Of a DNA stretch of 64,000 nt, positions 29,120-39,070 are shown one piece after another (within the stretch, counting starts at the first letter, position 1; the number at the start of each line of letters is the position of its first letter). The translations under genes were made by a program, and so were the position numbers. The notes beneath the pieces are model-generated. The model did not search any database. It worked only from the letters and a program-made list of their open reading frames with translations, and was not told the origin of the DNA. Source of the DNA: Cercophora sp. LCS_1 (lineage: Eukaryota; Ascomycota; Sordariomycetes; Sordariales; Lasiosphaeriaceae); the NCBI GenBank assembly GCA_036250225.1, contig JAPZLL010000004.1:1178001-1242000 (forward strand). Reading direction: 5' to 3'.

Positions 29120-31590
29120 ATGGTAGGTGATGGCGTTTTCCAAAATCTCCCCGCTGTTATCTCCCTCCTCGACAGCTGACTGAAGGCGACTTCTTCGACA
29201 CAGGCCGACCAAAGAAAGCGGCCCAGGGAATATAGGGAGGACTCGAGTGACGTTGAAGAAATGACGCGCGTGAAAGCTGCCCCGAGTGTGGCCGCCATGG
29301 CAGGGCTCGCAACCAGGTCACCAGAAGACCAGGCCATTCTTGAGAGAGCTGCAGACCTCCTGAATATATCACTCTCCACTCTCCTAAAACAGCAAGAACA
29401 AGCTCCTCCGCGTTTCACGGAAACAATCTCAGCAACTGTGGTACCCCCTGTGGCTGCCTCAACTCCTCGCCACGAACCTCCGAGCCAAACAACGCCCCAA
29501 CCCTCCGACACGCCCTCGCCAAACATCAGTTCAACTACCGTTGAGACGCCCCAGCCACGTATTGACCAGTTTGTTGGCTCTCCATACAACTACGGCGCGC
29601 TGGTTCCGTGGCCAAATGCGGATGCATCCCACTTCCAGGACTCTGACCAGATCGGATACAGAAACCGGCTCTTGAATGGCTTCATCCCCGCAGGAAACCC
29701 AGAAAAAGTGGCACGGTTGCAAGCAGCATCCAGTACCCCCCCACAAGGGCCTGATTCTAGTGGCAGTGGGGACACCCACCAGAATGTCGGCAACATTGAT
29801 CTTGCGGCCCACGCTCTGTCGGCGCTTGTCGACTCATCGGTGGTCAACATCAGCTCCGACCAGGATCTCACAGAGTTGGAAAGCTCCTCAACGGTCTTCG
29901 ACTTCTCCCAAACCCCGAACTCTGACTTTTCAGAATGGTCACTCGTGCAACTTCCCAATGCCGGAAGCCAAAGCAACGAGATTGTCCCGATGACTTTCGT
30001 GGCTGTTAACCCGCTCGAGCCATCGACCGGAACACGCCAGAAACGCGGCCCCTTCCAAGACAACCGTCTTCGCGAAGAGACAAACAAGACTCGACAGCTC
30101 AAGGCTTGCATCCGCTGTCGTATGCAGAGAGTTCGAGTACGTTCAAGACAACTGTCGCGCATAACGGCGCATGCTGACCCGCCACCAGTGTCTTCCTGAC
30201 GCAAGCGATCCCTGGGGCACTTGCGTCACCTGCCAAAACGTGGGCATGGCACAGAAGATTCACAGTCTTCCATGTCTGCGCTACCGTTTGACCGAATGTA
30301 TTGAGTTCCGGACGGGTAAAGCCCCCGGGATGGAGTACAGCGCCCGCTGGCCCGTCATGAAGCTGAAGGACATCACCAAGTGGGCGTCGTCCGAAATACG
30401 AACAATTACCGTCAAGTCCGACGTTTCCCCTATTCCCTTCGATCTACAAGTCAGGAAGTTCGTTCCCATCCCGCAGGATTCGCTCCACCGAGCGTGGATG
30501 GATGGCAAGACCAAGAAATTTATCGAGACAACAACGTATGCAATCAACGATATGAAGGCGGCCATGTTGATGATGCGTCGTTACATCACAAGGAACACGT
30601 TTGAGACCATGGACAGCTTTCTGAAGCCGTGCGATGAACTTATTAGGATGACCTTCGCTTACGCAAAGGACTACATCGAGTCACAACTTGACGTCTGTGC
30701 CCTGTGACAACTCCAAGGCCATGTGCTGACAACTCACTCCCTAGTCCAAAGAAGAAGCAGATCTTCTAGCTAACTACATGAAACTGTGGGTAGCAGTCCG
30801 ACGGACAGCGACGCTGGAGCACATTGTTGGTCCAGACAAACTCGACATGGTCCCAGAGAAAGAGGACAAGTCGTATCCTCTGCTCGGAGAAGTTCCTCTT
30901 CCCCCCGTCATGATCCAGCAACTCGACATCATTCTCACCGTCGGAATTCTGTTGCCTCTGCAAAAGCGAGTGTTGGAAGACATGCAGAAACTCATCCTCT
31001 CCAATAACCCGAGGACCTGGATGACCATGTACCTCATTACCTTCATGTCCCTGCACAGTTGCGCTTCCCTGACTTCAGAGAACTACCGCAACGCCAGAAG
31101 GCAGGGCTTCAGGGTATGCAGCGTGTCTATTCTCACACCAGACTCGGCTAACAGTTGCTTCAGAGACGTTTTTCGTTCCCGAGCTTCATCCAAGACCGTC
31201 ACCACTCTGCCAATGTCTTCCTCAGCCACTACCATTACCGAACCGAATCATGCAATCCCTTCAAGATGGACTGGAAGCGGCGACATGCCACTCCTTTTGC
31301 CAACATGTCGACGCAGGATGTCATCTTTTTGCAGAAGACGCAAAAGCTTCTGGAGGAGAAAGACAGAGGTGTGTTTTCTATGAAAGGGGTTAACACCGGC
31401 CAGCTGACATATTGCAGCCGAGTCCATCAGGATGGCACACGAGCACGAGCTATATGAGAACGATCTGTACTTCATCTCACAGATGTACGAAGAGAATTGG
31501 ACTCCTAGGGACCCCAGGATTGATTATGATGGCGGAACTGTCCATGGTGGTCCTGTGAAGAAGTATTACAGCGAGCCGGTGCTGGATTGA
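29120..31590 (+). CDS. Zn2Cys6 zinc-cluster domain protein (putative transcription factor)
   Basis: Six exons. Exon 1 is just the ATG (29120-29122); the intron 29123-29203 (branch GCTGAC) then gives the basic N-terminus MADQRKRPREYREDSS, better than starting at the internal ATG 29261. Other introns: 30137-30188, 30693-30744, 31114-31163, 31369-31417. A disordered Ser/Pro/Thr-rich half is followed, at about residue 300, by the binuclear cluster KACIRCRMQRVRC, then CVTC and a final Cys (HSLPCLRYRL): C-x2-C-x6-C spacing, with the third Cys falling exactly at a splice junction. The basic Arg residues between Cys 2 and 3 would contact DNA. The C-terminal region is helical, as in the middle-homology regions of fungal regulators. 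It is divergent from the CmcJ-like gene and could regulate it (inference). Confidence 0.82.
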
Positions 31591-32367
31591 GACATAGGTT
31601 GGCTTTTTTTTTTTTTGAGGAGACCGCCAGGGTATTAGGGCCTGATATCTACAGTGTGACCTTCGGTATCATGGGAGGCGGAGTTCCGGTTTGGATAGGG
31701 GACTGCTCTTCTGACACGGCCTTGACATGATGATATACTTACTATAAGCAAATTGGTCAACACAATAACATATATACCCCATAGTCAATATATCTTCAAA
31801 TAGAGCCTATATGAAGCCTTGCTTGCTAGGTAGACGAGGGGTAGCTCGGCCAGGAAAAGCCAATGACAAAGGTTGAGGTTGTGTTGAGTCCTGACAAAGA
31901 AATTGCCGACAAAATAATCAGGGCGTATAAGACAGTTGATGCTACTTCACCACCTTGTTTTCCAAGAGAACCTTAGAGAAATCCATCACCACTTTACAAG
32001 GTGCTTAAAAATATTTGTTAAATATCGCAGCCCCTTGGAAAGATAGATATAACCTTCTTACCACGAAAATATCCGTTTGAGCGTATCATTAGGCGGAATT
32101 TTTTGTTCAAAGATTGCCTCTTTTCCAGCGGTCATCACCCCTGTCAGCCAGTGAGCACCCACCCCCTTTTCTCACACCTTCTCTTCGCCCCAAACATGTC
32201 GAACCGCCTCATCATTGGAAAACAGCAATCGGAAACAGGTTTGCATCTGGGCAAAATCGTGCCGACCATTCCGTGTCGTCATCCCGACCCATCAAACAAA
32301 GTACCTGATATCGCCCAGCCCTAAACCCATTGGCCATTCGGCTTGGCTTTGATGGCCACCCGCAAAA

Positions 32368-32375
32368 TGACGTCG
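32368..32375. promoter_or_regulatory. CRE-like element TGACGTCG
   Basis: TGACGTCG lies about 230 bp upstream of the hydrophilin-like start and close to the full palindrome TGACGTCA bound by ATF/CREB bZIP factors (Atf1/Sko1 type) downstream of the HOG stress pathway. The function is inferred from site and context. Confidence 0.45.
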
Positions 32376-32471
32376 CATGAGGTCATCAACAACACCCATT
32401 CGCGGAAACAAGGACCCTACGCGCGTTCCAACCCGCCGTCACAAGCGCAGACCGCTCCCGTCGAGATCAGA

Positions 32472-32478
32472 TATATAA
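32472..32478 (+). promoter_or_regulatory. TATA box of the hydrophilin-like gene
   Basis: TATATAA 123 bp upstream of the ATG at 32601, followed by a CA-rich leader without upstream ATGs. Confidence 0.5.
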
Positions 32479-32600
32479 TTACGTCCTGATCAACCACTGC
32501 TTCTGCAATCCTGGAATTTGCAACCATCCAACTTTGCACGCAGAGCAAAACTCACACACGCATCCACGCGCACACACCAAAACAAACAACGCCATCAACA

Positions 32601-33314
32601 ATGAACAACCAACGCATCCGCCACAACGGCCCCATGGGCAACGCCCAAACCTACGGCGAATCCCCCGCCTCCGGCCCCGCCCCAACAACAGCGGGCCACC
32701 ACAAGCACGACGTCCTCAACAAGCTCGACCCCCGCATCGACTCAACCCAGGACAAGCGTCCCATGCCGCAGGGCACCGGGGGCAACAACATCCCAGCAGG
32801 CACCTACGGCCCGCACAGCTCCCGCATGGCCAACATCCTCGACCCGCGCGTCGACTCGGACATGTCCTCGCAGCAGCACCGCGGCGCTCCCGGCGCTGCT
32901 GGTTCAGCCATGCACGGTGGCGCAGCCGGCAACGCGCCAGAGGGTACCTACGGCCCACACCGCTCACGCGTAGCCAACGCCATGGACCCCCGCGTTGATT
33001 CGGATATGGATGGTCGTGGCGTCGGTACGCAAGGTTACGGTGCAGGCGCACAAGGCTACGGCGGTGGTGCGGCTGGATACGCAGGCGCCACGGCCTCGGG
33101 CGCTGCGGCGCCGGGGTACGGGCCTGGTTTCGGGGCCGGTGCCAACCACGTGGGACGGGGCGGCGCTGGAAATGTTGCGCAGCCCGGAATGGCGGGGACG
33201 ACGCATACGGCGGGCCCGCATAAGAGCGGGTTGATGAATAAGTTGGATCCGAGGGTGGATAGCAAGACGGGCATGGTGAAGGAGGGGGCGTATACGGAGC
33301 GGAGGGGTATTTAA
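32601..33314 (+). CDS. Hydrophilin-like repeat protein with LDPRVDSD repeats
   Basis: About 237 residues, single exon. It is Gly/Asn/His-rich and almost without hydrophobic residues. A unit of the form (S/K)xxxxNxxDPR(V/I)DS occurs four times: HDVLNKLDPRIDS, SSRMANILDPRVDS, RSRVANAMDPRVDS and KSGLMNKLDPRVDS. Each is usually preceded by a GTYGPH or AGPH segment and separated by Gly-rich spacers (GYGAGAQGYGGGAAGYAG). Similar repeats occur in fungal Gre1/Sip18-like hydrophilins and related stress or conidial proteins, which protect cells under desiccation and osmotic stress. The CRE-like site and TATA box upstream fit stress induction. It carries no signal peptide, so it is probably cytosolic. 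Confidence 0.75.
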   Translation: MNNQRIRHNGPMGNAQTYGESPASGPAPTTAGHHKHDVLNKLDPRIDSTQDKRPMPQGTGGNNIPAGTYGPHSSRMANILDPRVDSDMSSQQHRGAPGAAGSAMHGGAAGNAPEGTYGPHRSRVANAMDPRVDSDMDGRGVGTQGYGAGAQGYGGGAAGYAGATASGAAAPGYGPGFGAGANHVGRGGAGNVAQPGMAGTTHTAGPHKSGLMNKLDPRVDSKTGMVKEGAYTERRGI

Positions 33315-34125
33315 AACTCCGACAAGAAGTGTTGGTCTCTTTTGTTATACAAGTATGATTGGAAGGATACCAGTTTGTGTTTGTTATGATGGATGATACC
33401 AGGTTTTATTTTTGTCGGATGTTAGGTTATGAATGGACACGTTTTCGCTATGGAACTGTTGTTGATGCTATACTTTACCAGGGTGATTCTGCGGTCTGTC
33501 AGGCAATGGATTCCGATGCGTGACATCGATGGTGAAACTGGCGAACGAAGGAGGAGGGAACTTGGTCAGGTGGGATTCTGTGTAGGTAGAAAGAATGTAT
33601 ACCGCCCAAGGACCTGGCAGTACTTTTCCATAAACGGGGGAAGACGGATAGCTCAGTTGCCTGAGAATCGCATCGCATCGTTAGGGAGTTCGTGGGTGTG
33701 GTCGAGGCCCGTAGTTTATTCCTGACCCCGTTCGTTTTGTCTCTCTTTTCTTTCCCTCGAATTCTTTTTGTCCGTAATTGCTGATGTTGTTTCCAGACTT
33801 GGTGTCTTGTCTTCCGTCATCCTTCCAGGTCGGCTCCCGGACAAAAGACGTGGCGTGATTGCGAAGAGGTAGTACATTCGAGATCTACGACGAGGCACAA
33901 GTGTCTGCTCAATGTGTCATTCAGAAGAGGTATCATCCTCCACAACTACCTACTGCCTAACCGACAAACCCATCCTGGACACGAAACAAAGTCGTCAGGG
34001 AGTAAAGCACCAAACTCCAACCTTCCCAAGAACCTACTATCACCTTCGGACATACCTCCCTCCCATATAAGCCAGCATACATGAAACCTATAGACTGAGT
34101 GCGCTCAATGACCGTACCAAACGAA
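33315..34125. other. Intergenic region between convergent genes
   Basis: About 800 bp. It contains a tRNA-like stretch (listed separately) and otherwise no signal. Confidence 0.5.
33643..33712 (+). other. Degenerate tRNA-like sequence
   Basis: GGATAGCTCAGTTGCCTGAG is close to the D-arm/A-box of many tRNAs. About 40 bp on, TCGTGGGTGTGGTCGAGGCCC looks like a T-arm whose TTCGA loop is broken by a 4-bp insertion. No acceptor or anticodon stem forms, so this is at best a relic and not a working tRNA gene. Confidence 0.28.
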
Positions 34126-35365
34126 TCAATACTCTTGAATGATATCCGATTTTCTAAGCTTGTGTCTCCCGCTTGCCGGTGTGCTGATCCGCCCCGAAGC
34201 GCGCCGTCCGGCAATCCCGAACTCGCCGGCAATACTCTCCCGCGTCGGCTTCTTGAGACGGGCACGATCCACCATGTTGACTTCGTGGGGCAGCGCGACG
34301 ATCACGTTCTTATCACTGCCGAACTTGAAGTCATCTGCCTTCACGTCGTCGGTGTAGCGCTTGATCATGTACGGCGCCTTGCGACCTCCCAAGACCTTCT
34401 TCAAGCTCCACTCAATGATGTACGGGCCGGTGGCCGTGATGATACTAGTCTCCTCGAGGCCCTCTCCGGTGTTGAACTTGGCAGGCGTGAAGTTAACACC
34501 CTTGCCGGTCTCATACGCGAATTGAGCGACATGCTCGGGGGTAAGGGCGAGACGTCTGGGCTGGGGCTTCTGGTCTGCAGCGAACGACTTCTCGAAGCCC
34601 AGCTTGCCCTCATTCTTGCCACTCTTCTGCAGCGCATCAATGAGGAGCAGATACGTCCTGCACGTGGCCAGAACCCAGCGACCATCGGCCGAGACGTCGA
34701 GACCAATGATGGGCTCTCCGAGAGCTGGGATATGTGTCTTGGCGTTGATGCCCAATCGATCGAACAACCGAACGTCTCCCTTGTTCGAAGCGACGGCAAT
34801 GTAGCCCTTCTCGGTGGTCGCGAGGGCAGAGAAGTCGTTCTTGCTGGCATACTGCTTGAGTTGTGCGTCGACGAGTTTGTTGCCAGACACACGAGGATCA
34901 ACGCGGTACAGAGCATTGTGGCTCACACCGAGGAAGGTGGGCTCGTGTGTCATCTGCGCAAACTTGTTCTCGGGCGCGAATGTAACGACTGGAATGTCAT
35001 CGTGTACCTTCCACTCGTCCACCACCTTGCCATACTCAAGATCCATGCGGAACAGTTTGTTGGGGTCGTCATCCTTCTGGAGAATGAGATTGCGATCTTC
35101 GTTGTGAAGCATGACCTTCTTTGGGGAGAAAAGCGTGCCATCGGCTGTCTGGACCTTGGAGATATTGGTGCTGAACTCGAGATGGTTGTTGGCAGTATGC
35201 TTGAAGACACCGATCTTAGAACCGCGGACGACAAATGAACGGTCATGCTTGTAGCCAACCGCGAGTTGCTTGTTGACTTCGGTGTCCTTGGGCTCGGTTT
35301 CGACGTCGTCTTCTTCCTCATCGCTATCGTAGTGCTCGCTCAACGCACGGTCATCCTCAACCTCT

Positions 35366-35397
<32 letters not shown>

Positions 35398-36713
35398 GGG
35401 CTCGTTGTCTTCCATAGTGAGCTCGTTGAAGGCATCGGTCACGTAGTCACGGTCCTTGTCCTTGATCTTGGACCACTTCATCTCGTTGAGTTGCTCCCAC
35501 AGGGCCTGGAGGAGACCAGCCTGGAATCGCTCCAAGGTGGGCTGGTCCTTGAACCGGAGCAGCCATGAATAAGCCGAGCCATCTTCGGCGAACTGGTTAA
35601 AGATGAACGACAAGAACTCGAAGTTGAAGACGGGGTTGATGTCTCCCACCACCGGAATACCCAGCCAGTCCCGGTCGGAGCTGCCAATCTGCAGCCAGTA
35701 CTGCCAGTTTCCAACTTCTGACACCGTTGCAGTGACAGATGCGTCCTGCAATACGAAGGCGCCCGACGGAAAGTCGAAGAAGTGGAGCTCTGCAACCTCG
35801 GCCGCCAGGATCTCTCGCGCCTCCGGGTTGGCACCGGGTGTAGGGGGCCTCATGTCGCGCTCCTTGCCCTTCTTGACGGGTGTAGCATCCAGCGCAACCG
35901 CCGGCTCCCGCTTCTGGCCGGAGTTGGCTGTGGCTTTGCCGGATAACATTGAGTCGGAAGAGCCGATCGATCGGTTGAGGGTGGGACTGTGCAATGGGCT
36001 GGCTTGAGGGATAGGTTGGCCGACAAACTCAAACTGACGAAGGTCGTCGTCGGAGGCGGTTGTGTAGGGCTTGCGGTACTTGCGCTCGTATTGGCACTGC
36101 TTTGCGACAAGTAGAAATTGGGTAACCTGGGACTGCGAAACGCTGTGGTCGCAGACGAATTCGTAAACGTCCCCGGCGTCACCACTAAGGTCGCGCCAGC
36201 ACAGAACCTTCTCGCTGCCCTCTCTGCTCTCGACGCGGAAGTGGAGCGCTTCGTCAAGCAGGAAAGTCTTTTCGTCGCGCTCAACGGCAAGAGACTCGAC
36301 GTCAGCGTCGGCGTCGTCTGCGTCTTCCTCGGCCAGGAGCTCGGCTTCTCCCTCTTCGTAAACTCGCTGCACAACTAGTTGGTACTGGAAATCCTGGGCG
36401 GTTCTTCGAATACGGGCGGACGAGTCCTTGAAGATAAGTTCGGAATAGCCTTTGGGCGAAAGCGGTCGGACGAGGTAAAGTTGGCCCTGGGGCAGCTCGA
36501 TCATAGACTCCTGATTGCTGGAGCCAAAAAGCAGCTTGCCGACTAGAGGCTGTTAGTAAATGCCAATTATGCGAACCGTTTGCAGACAAGAAGTTTGCTG
36601 GAATATCGGGCTGCCGTTGCTGGGGCACTGTTGACGATAGCGCCTTTGCAAGGGTCCCGGCCAGGGTTTGGAGGGGTAGGCGGGGCAAACTTACCATTCC
36701 TGAGAACAAACAT
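34126..36713 (-). CDS. vid27: Vid27 family protein (vacuolar import and degradation 27)
   Basis: About 798 residues. A 19-nt first exon (36695-36713) is joined by a 152-nt intron (36543-36694) to one long exon; splicing gives MFVLRNVGKLLFGSSNQESM, the family start. In yeast Vid27 is a cytoplasmic protein linked to the vacuolar import and degradation of gluconeogenic enzymes; its biochemical role is unknown. Order: N-terminal conserved domain (GQLYLVRPLSPKGYSELIFK), a PH-like middle domain (RYxY-like EVGNWQYWLQIGSSDRDWLG), a run of 14 or more Glu residues at about residue 390, and a C-terminal WD/beta-propeller-like Vid27 domain (NRNLILQ-type EDRNLILQKDDDPNKLFRMD, then VSADGRWVLATCRTYLLLID). 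The C-terminus is basic. The frame is intact. Confidence 0.93.
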
Positions 36714-37644
36714 GCTGGCAGTTTGCGAGGGCTGTCGCGAAACTAGCAATGGGACGCACGGGGTGTCGGCGCTTGTGGGTTTCGGTGGAAACGGGAAGGC
36801 GTCGGGTATAAGTAGCAGGGCCGTCAAGCAGCCAGAATGACTTTGGGCAACGACGCGCCGTTCGTGTCGCCGACAAGCATGCAGGCAGATCTTGGTCAAA
36901 GAACAGCCGGGAGGAACTGCGTCATAACAAAAGAAAGTCGCAAATTCTTGACCAATGGTGGGGAGAGGGGAAAAAGTGTGGCGGTGCGTAGCCAATCGCC
37001 ACACCATATGTTTGCCAAGACTTTCAGGCCGCCACGCCACCTGAGTCACGAGGACCAAGACGTCCCTCCTGAGCACTTGCCGGGCCCCACCAAAGTTTCT
37101 GACAAAAAAATAGGCACTCAAACAGCCGGGGATGGCATTGTAGTTCCAAAACGCATTAGGAGAATCGTCCAACCTTTTTTACAGAGTTTTTCGGGGTGTT
37201 TTAATATTAACTGAGGAATTTGGATTTTGTATCCACCCTCTCTAATGAATGTTTACCCTTTAGACCTAGCGAGTGTGTCATTCATTTTGTGTAGCTTCTC
37301 GCCCACACTGAATATGAGCTTGATAGGTGGACGATGACTATATTTATGAAAATGGTACAGTCTTGATTGCACCATGCGTGTTAGTTATATTTACCCCTGT
37401 CTGACGGAACTGAACCAAAAAGGGCGGGTGTTGTGATCTTAGTCCTAACTTTCACGAGACCGAGCAACTTCCCCTCGAGGGCTCATCGATGCCAAGACAA
37501 AACTGCAGCTCTCGCAGGTATCGCATGACTCTGTTTTCTTCTCTGTTTCCGAAAAAACCTTTGTCTATCCAGACCTTGTACCTTTCTCACAGCAGCCACC
37601 GGGCAGACTGATCAAGGTCAAAACCGGTTCATCGTTCGTGCGGT
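36714..37644. other. Intergenic region upstream of vid27
   Basis: About 930 bp. It contains the vid27 promoter and the trailer of the Gfd2-like gene. The middle (about 37200-37400) is A/T-richer. No coding signal. Confidence 0.55.
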
Positions 37645-38886
37645 TTAAACGTCGTTCCATCTCCAGTTGACAAGGTTTTCCGTCTTCTGGTAAAATTTGT
37701 CGTCCAGCGGCACGATATTGACTCTCAACGTCTTGTCGTCAATTCGTCGCCCATCCCACTCTTCTACAAAATGCTGCATAACCTTCTGGGAACCGAAACA
37801 AACCCAGGCATGGGTTCGAGGCTTCATATTTTTGGCCTTGGGGCAAACCGCAACGGATGGCAGCGCCGTGAGGGAACTCCCTTGCGATCCTGTTAAAGAG
37901 CCATTGGTTGAACTGGGGACTCGCGGGTAAATCCTCGCTTTCCTGACTGTTGGTCCTGACAATGAACGGAAACTCTTCATGGGGTCTTGGTCGTCTCTCC
38001 CAGAAGATCTTTCCCTGCTTCCTGTAAAGAAGAACGATGAATTTCTCTCCGGTCGGCCAAGACAATAGTCTAAAGAGCGTCCCAAGTGTGCGAACCGCGT
38101 CCATACCAGCCGAGTGGCCCCCGCATCGAGTCTGCAGGTGCCAGCCGGTAAATCCCAGGGAAAGCATCGTGTCTCGCAGTGAGGGAGCACTAAAGGTGAG
38201 TTTGCTGCTGGTAAGCTCCCGAACAATGTCGACAAGATCCACCCAGTGGGACACCATGTTGGCACGCCCAGGGAATAAGCACGCCATTGCGCGGAATTCG
38301 TGATGCGACCCCCAAATCACCAATACGATCTTCGGCGTCGCAGATCCCTCGGTTACCGTGAAATGTTGAAGGGACTCCAGCAGAATCTTCTCTGTTTGTT
38401 CTTTTTCCGTAAAGATCAGAGGCGAAAGGGGCGATGCCTCGTAACCTTTGTTCCGGTACCCGATGGCCAGAGTACGAGCTTTGAATCCATGGTGCTTAGA
38501 CATCTCGGCAAGGGATTCCGAGTTCAGTGGTAGTAGCGACTCTATCTGAGGATTGGCCACTGCGAAGCCGACCGAAGTTCCCCCGTGGGGACGTCAGGAG
38601 CTCCTTCAACATCGAGAGCTAGTAGTTCGCAATGCTGGGACAGGCGACGCAGAGACTCTGTGTCCCGCACTCTTCGTTCGATCCATAGTTCTCGCACGTT
38701 TGCGGGTGCGTTGGCAAGATGGTTGGGTATTGCGTTTCGTCTTTTCGTCGTTTCGCGTGTCTTCGTGTCATGTTTCTTTTCACCATCGTGGTTTTTCTCG
38801 AGGATCGGTGGTCCAAGACTTTCCTGGAACGTCTGTGAACCCGAAATTTGCGTGCAAAAGGGAAGTGCCCGCAGGAGAAAGAACAA
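37645..38886 (-). pseudogene. Gfd2/YDR514C-like protein, frame broken twice
   Basis: Related to fungal proteins with a Gfd2/YDR514C C-terminal domain, an RNase H/exonuclease-like fold, followed by an RRM-like tail. The start of the fold (CELLALDVEGAPD) is in one frame. After a G5 run (38580-38584) the sequence continues one frame over with VGFAVANPQIESLLPLN, PKIVLVIWGSHHEF, SAPSLRDTMLSLGFTGWHLQ and GGHSAGMDAVRTLGTLFRLL. After an A5 run (37829-37833) the RRM-like end (RTHAWVCFGSQKVMQHFVEE) is again one frame over. Each break is explained by one base lost or gained in a homopolymer. A 40-nt GT...AG pair could remove the second break, but it is shorter than any intron here. The lesion could be real or a sequencing artefact. 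The start at 38886 is tentative. Confidence 0.65.
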
Positions 38887-39070
38887 CCTGGAAGATGTCG
38901 CTGCAAACCTAGATACCTACCTCATTGATAGTTAAAATAGCCAGCATCCGCGCCCCTGGCGGAAGATTCACGTATTGACTTCATGGGCCGAAGCTAAGTA
39001 GAGGGGTGAAATAACATTGAGTTCATTCGCCTGCGGGACCCAAAAGATAAACTGCGTACACTTAACTGAA

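Larger units (their letters stand above)
31591..32600. other. AT-rich intergenic region upstream of the hydrophilin-like gene
   Basis: The stretch from about 31720 to 32110 is clearly richer in A/T than its surroundings. No coding signal. The right part carries a CRE-like site and a TATA box for the next gene. Confidence 0.55.

Noticed and set aside
34099..35238. Plus-strand 379-codon frame across vid27
   Set aside because: Antisense shadow of the conserved Vid27 C-terminal domain.
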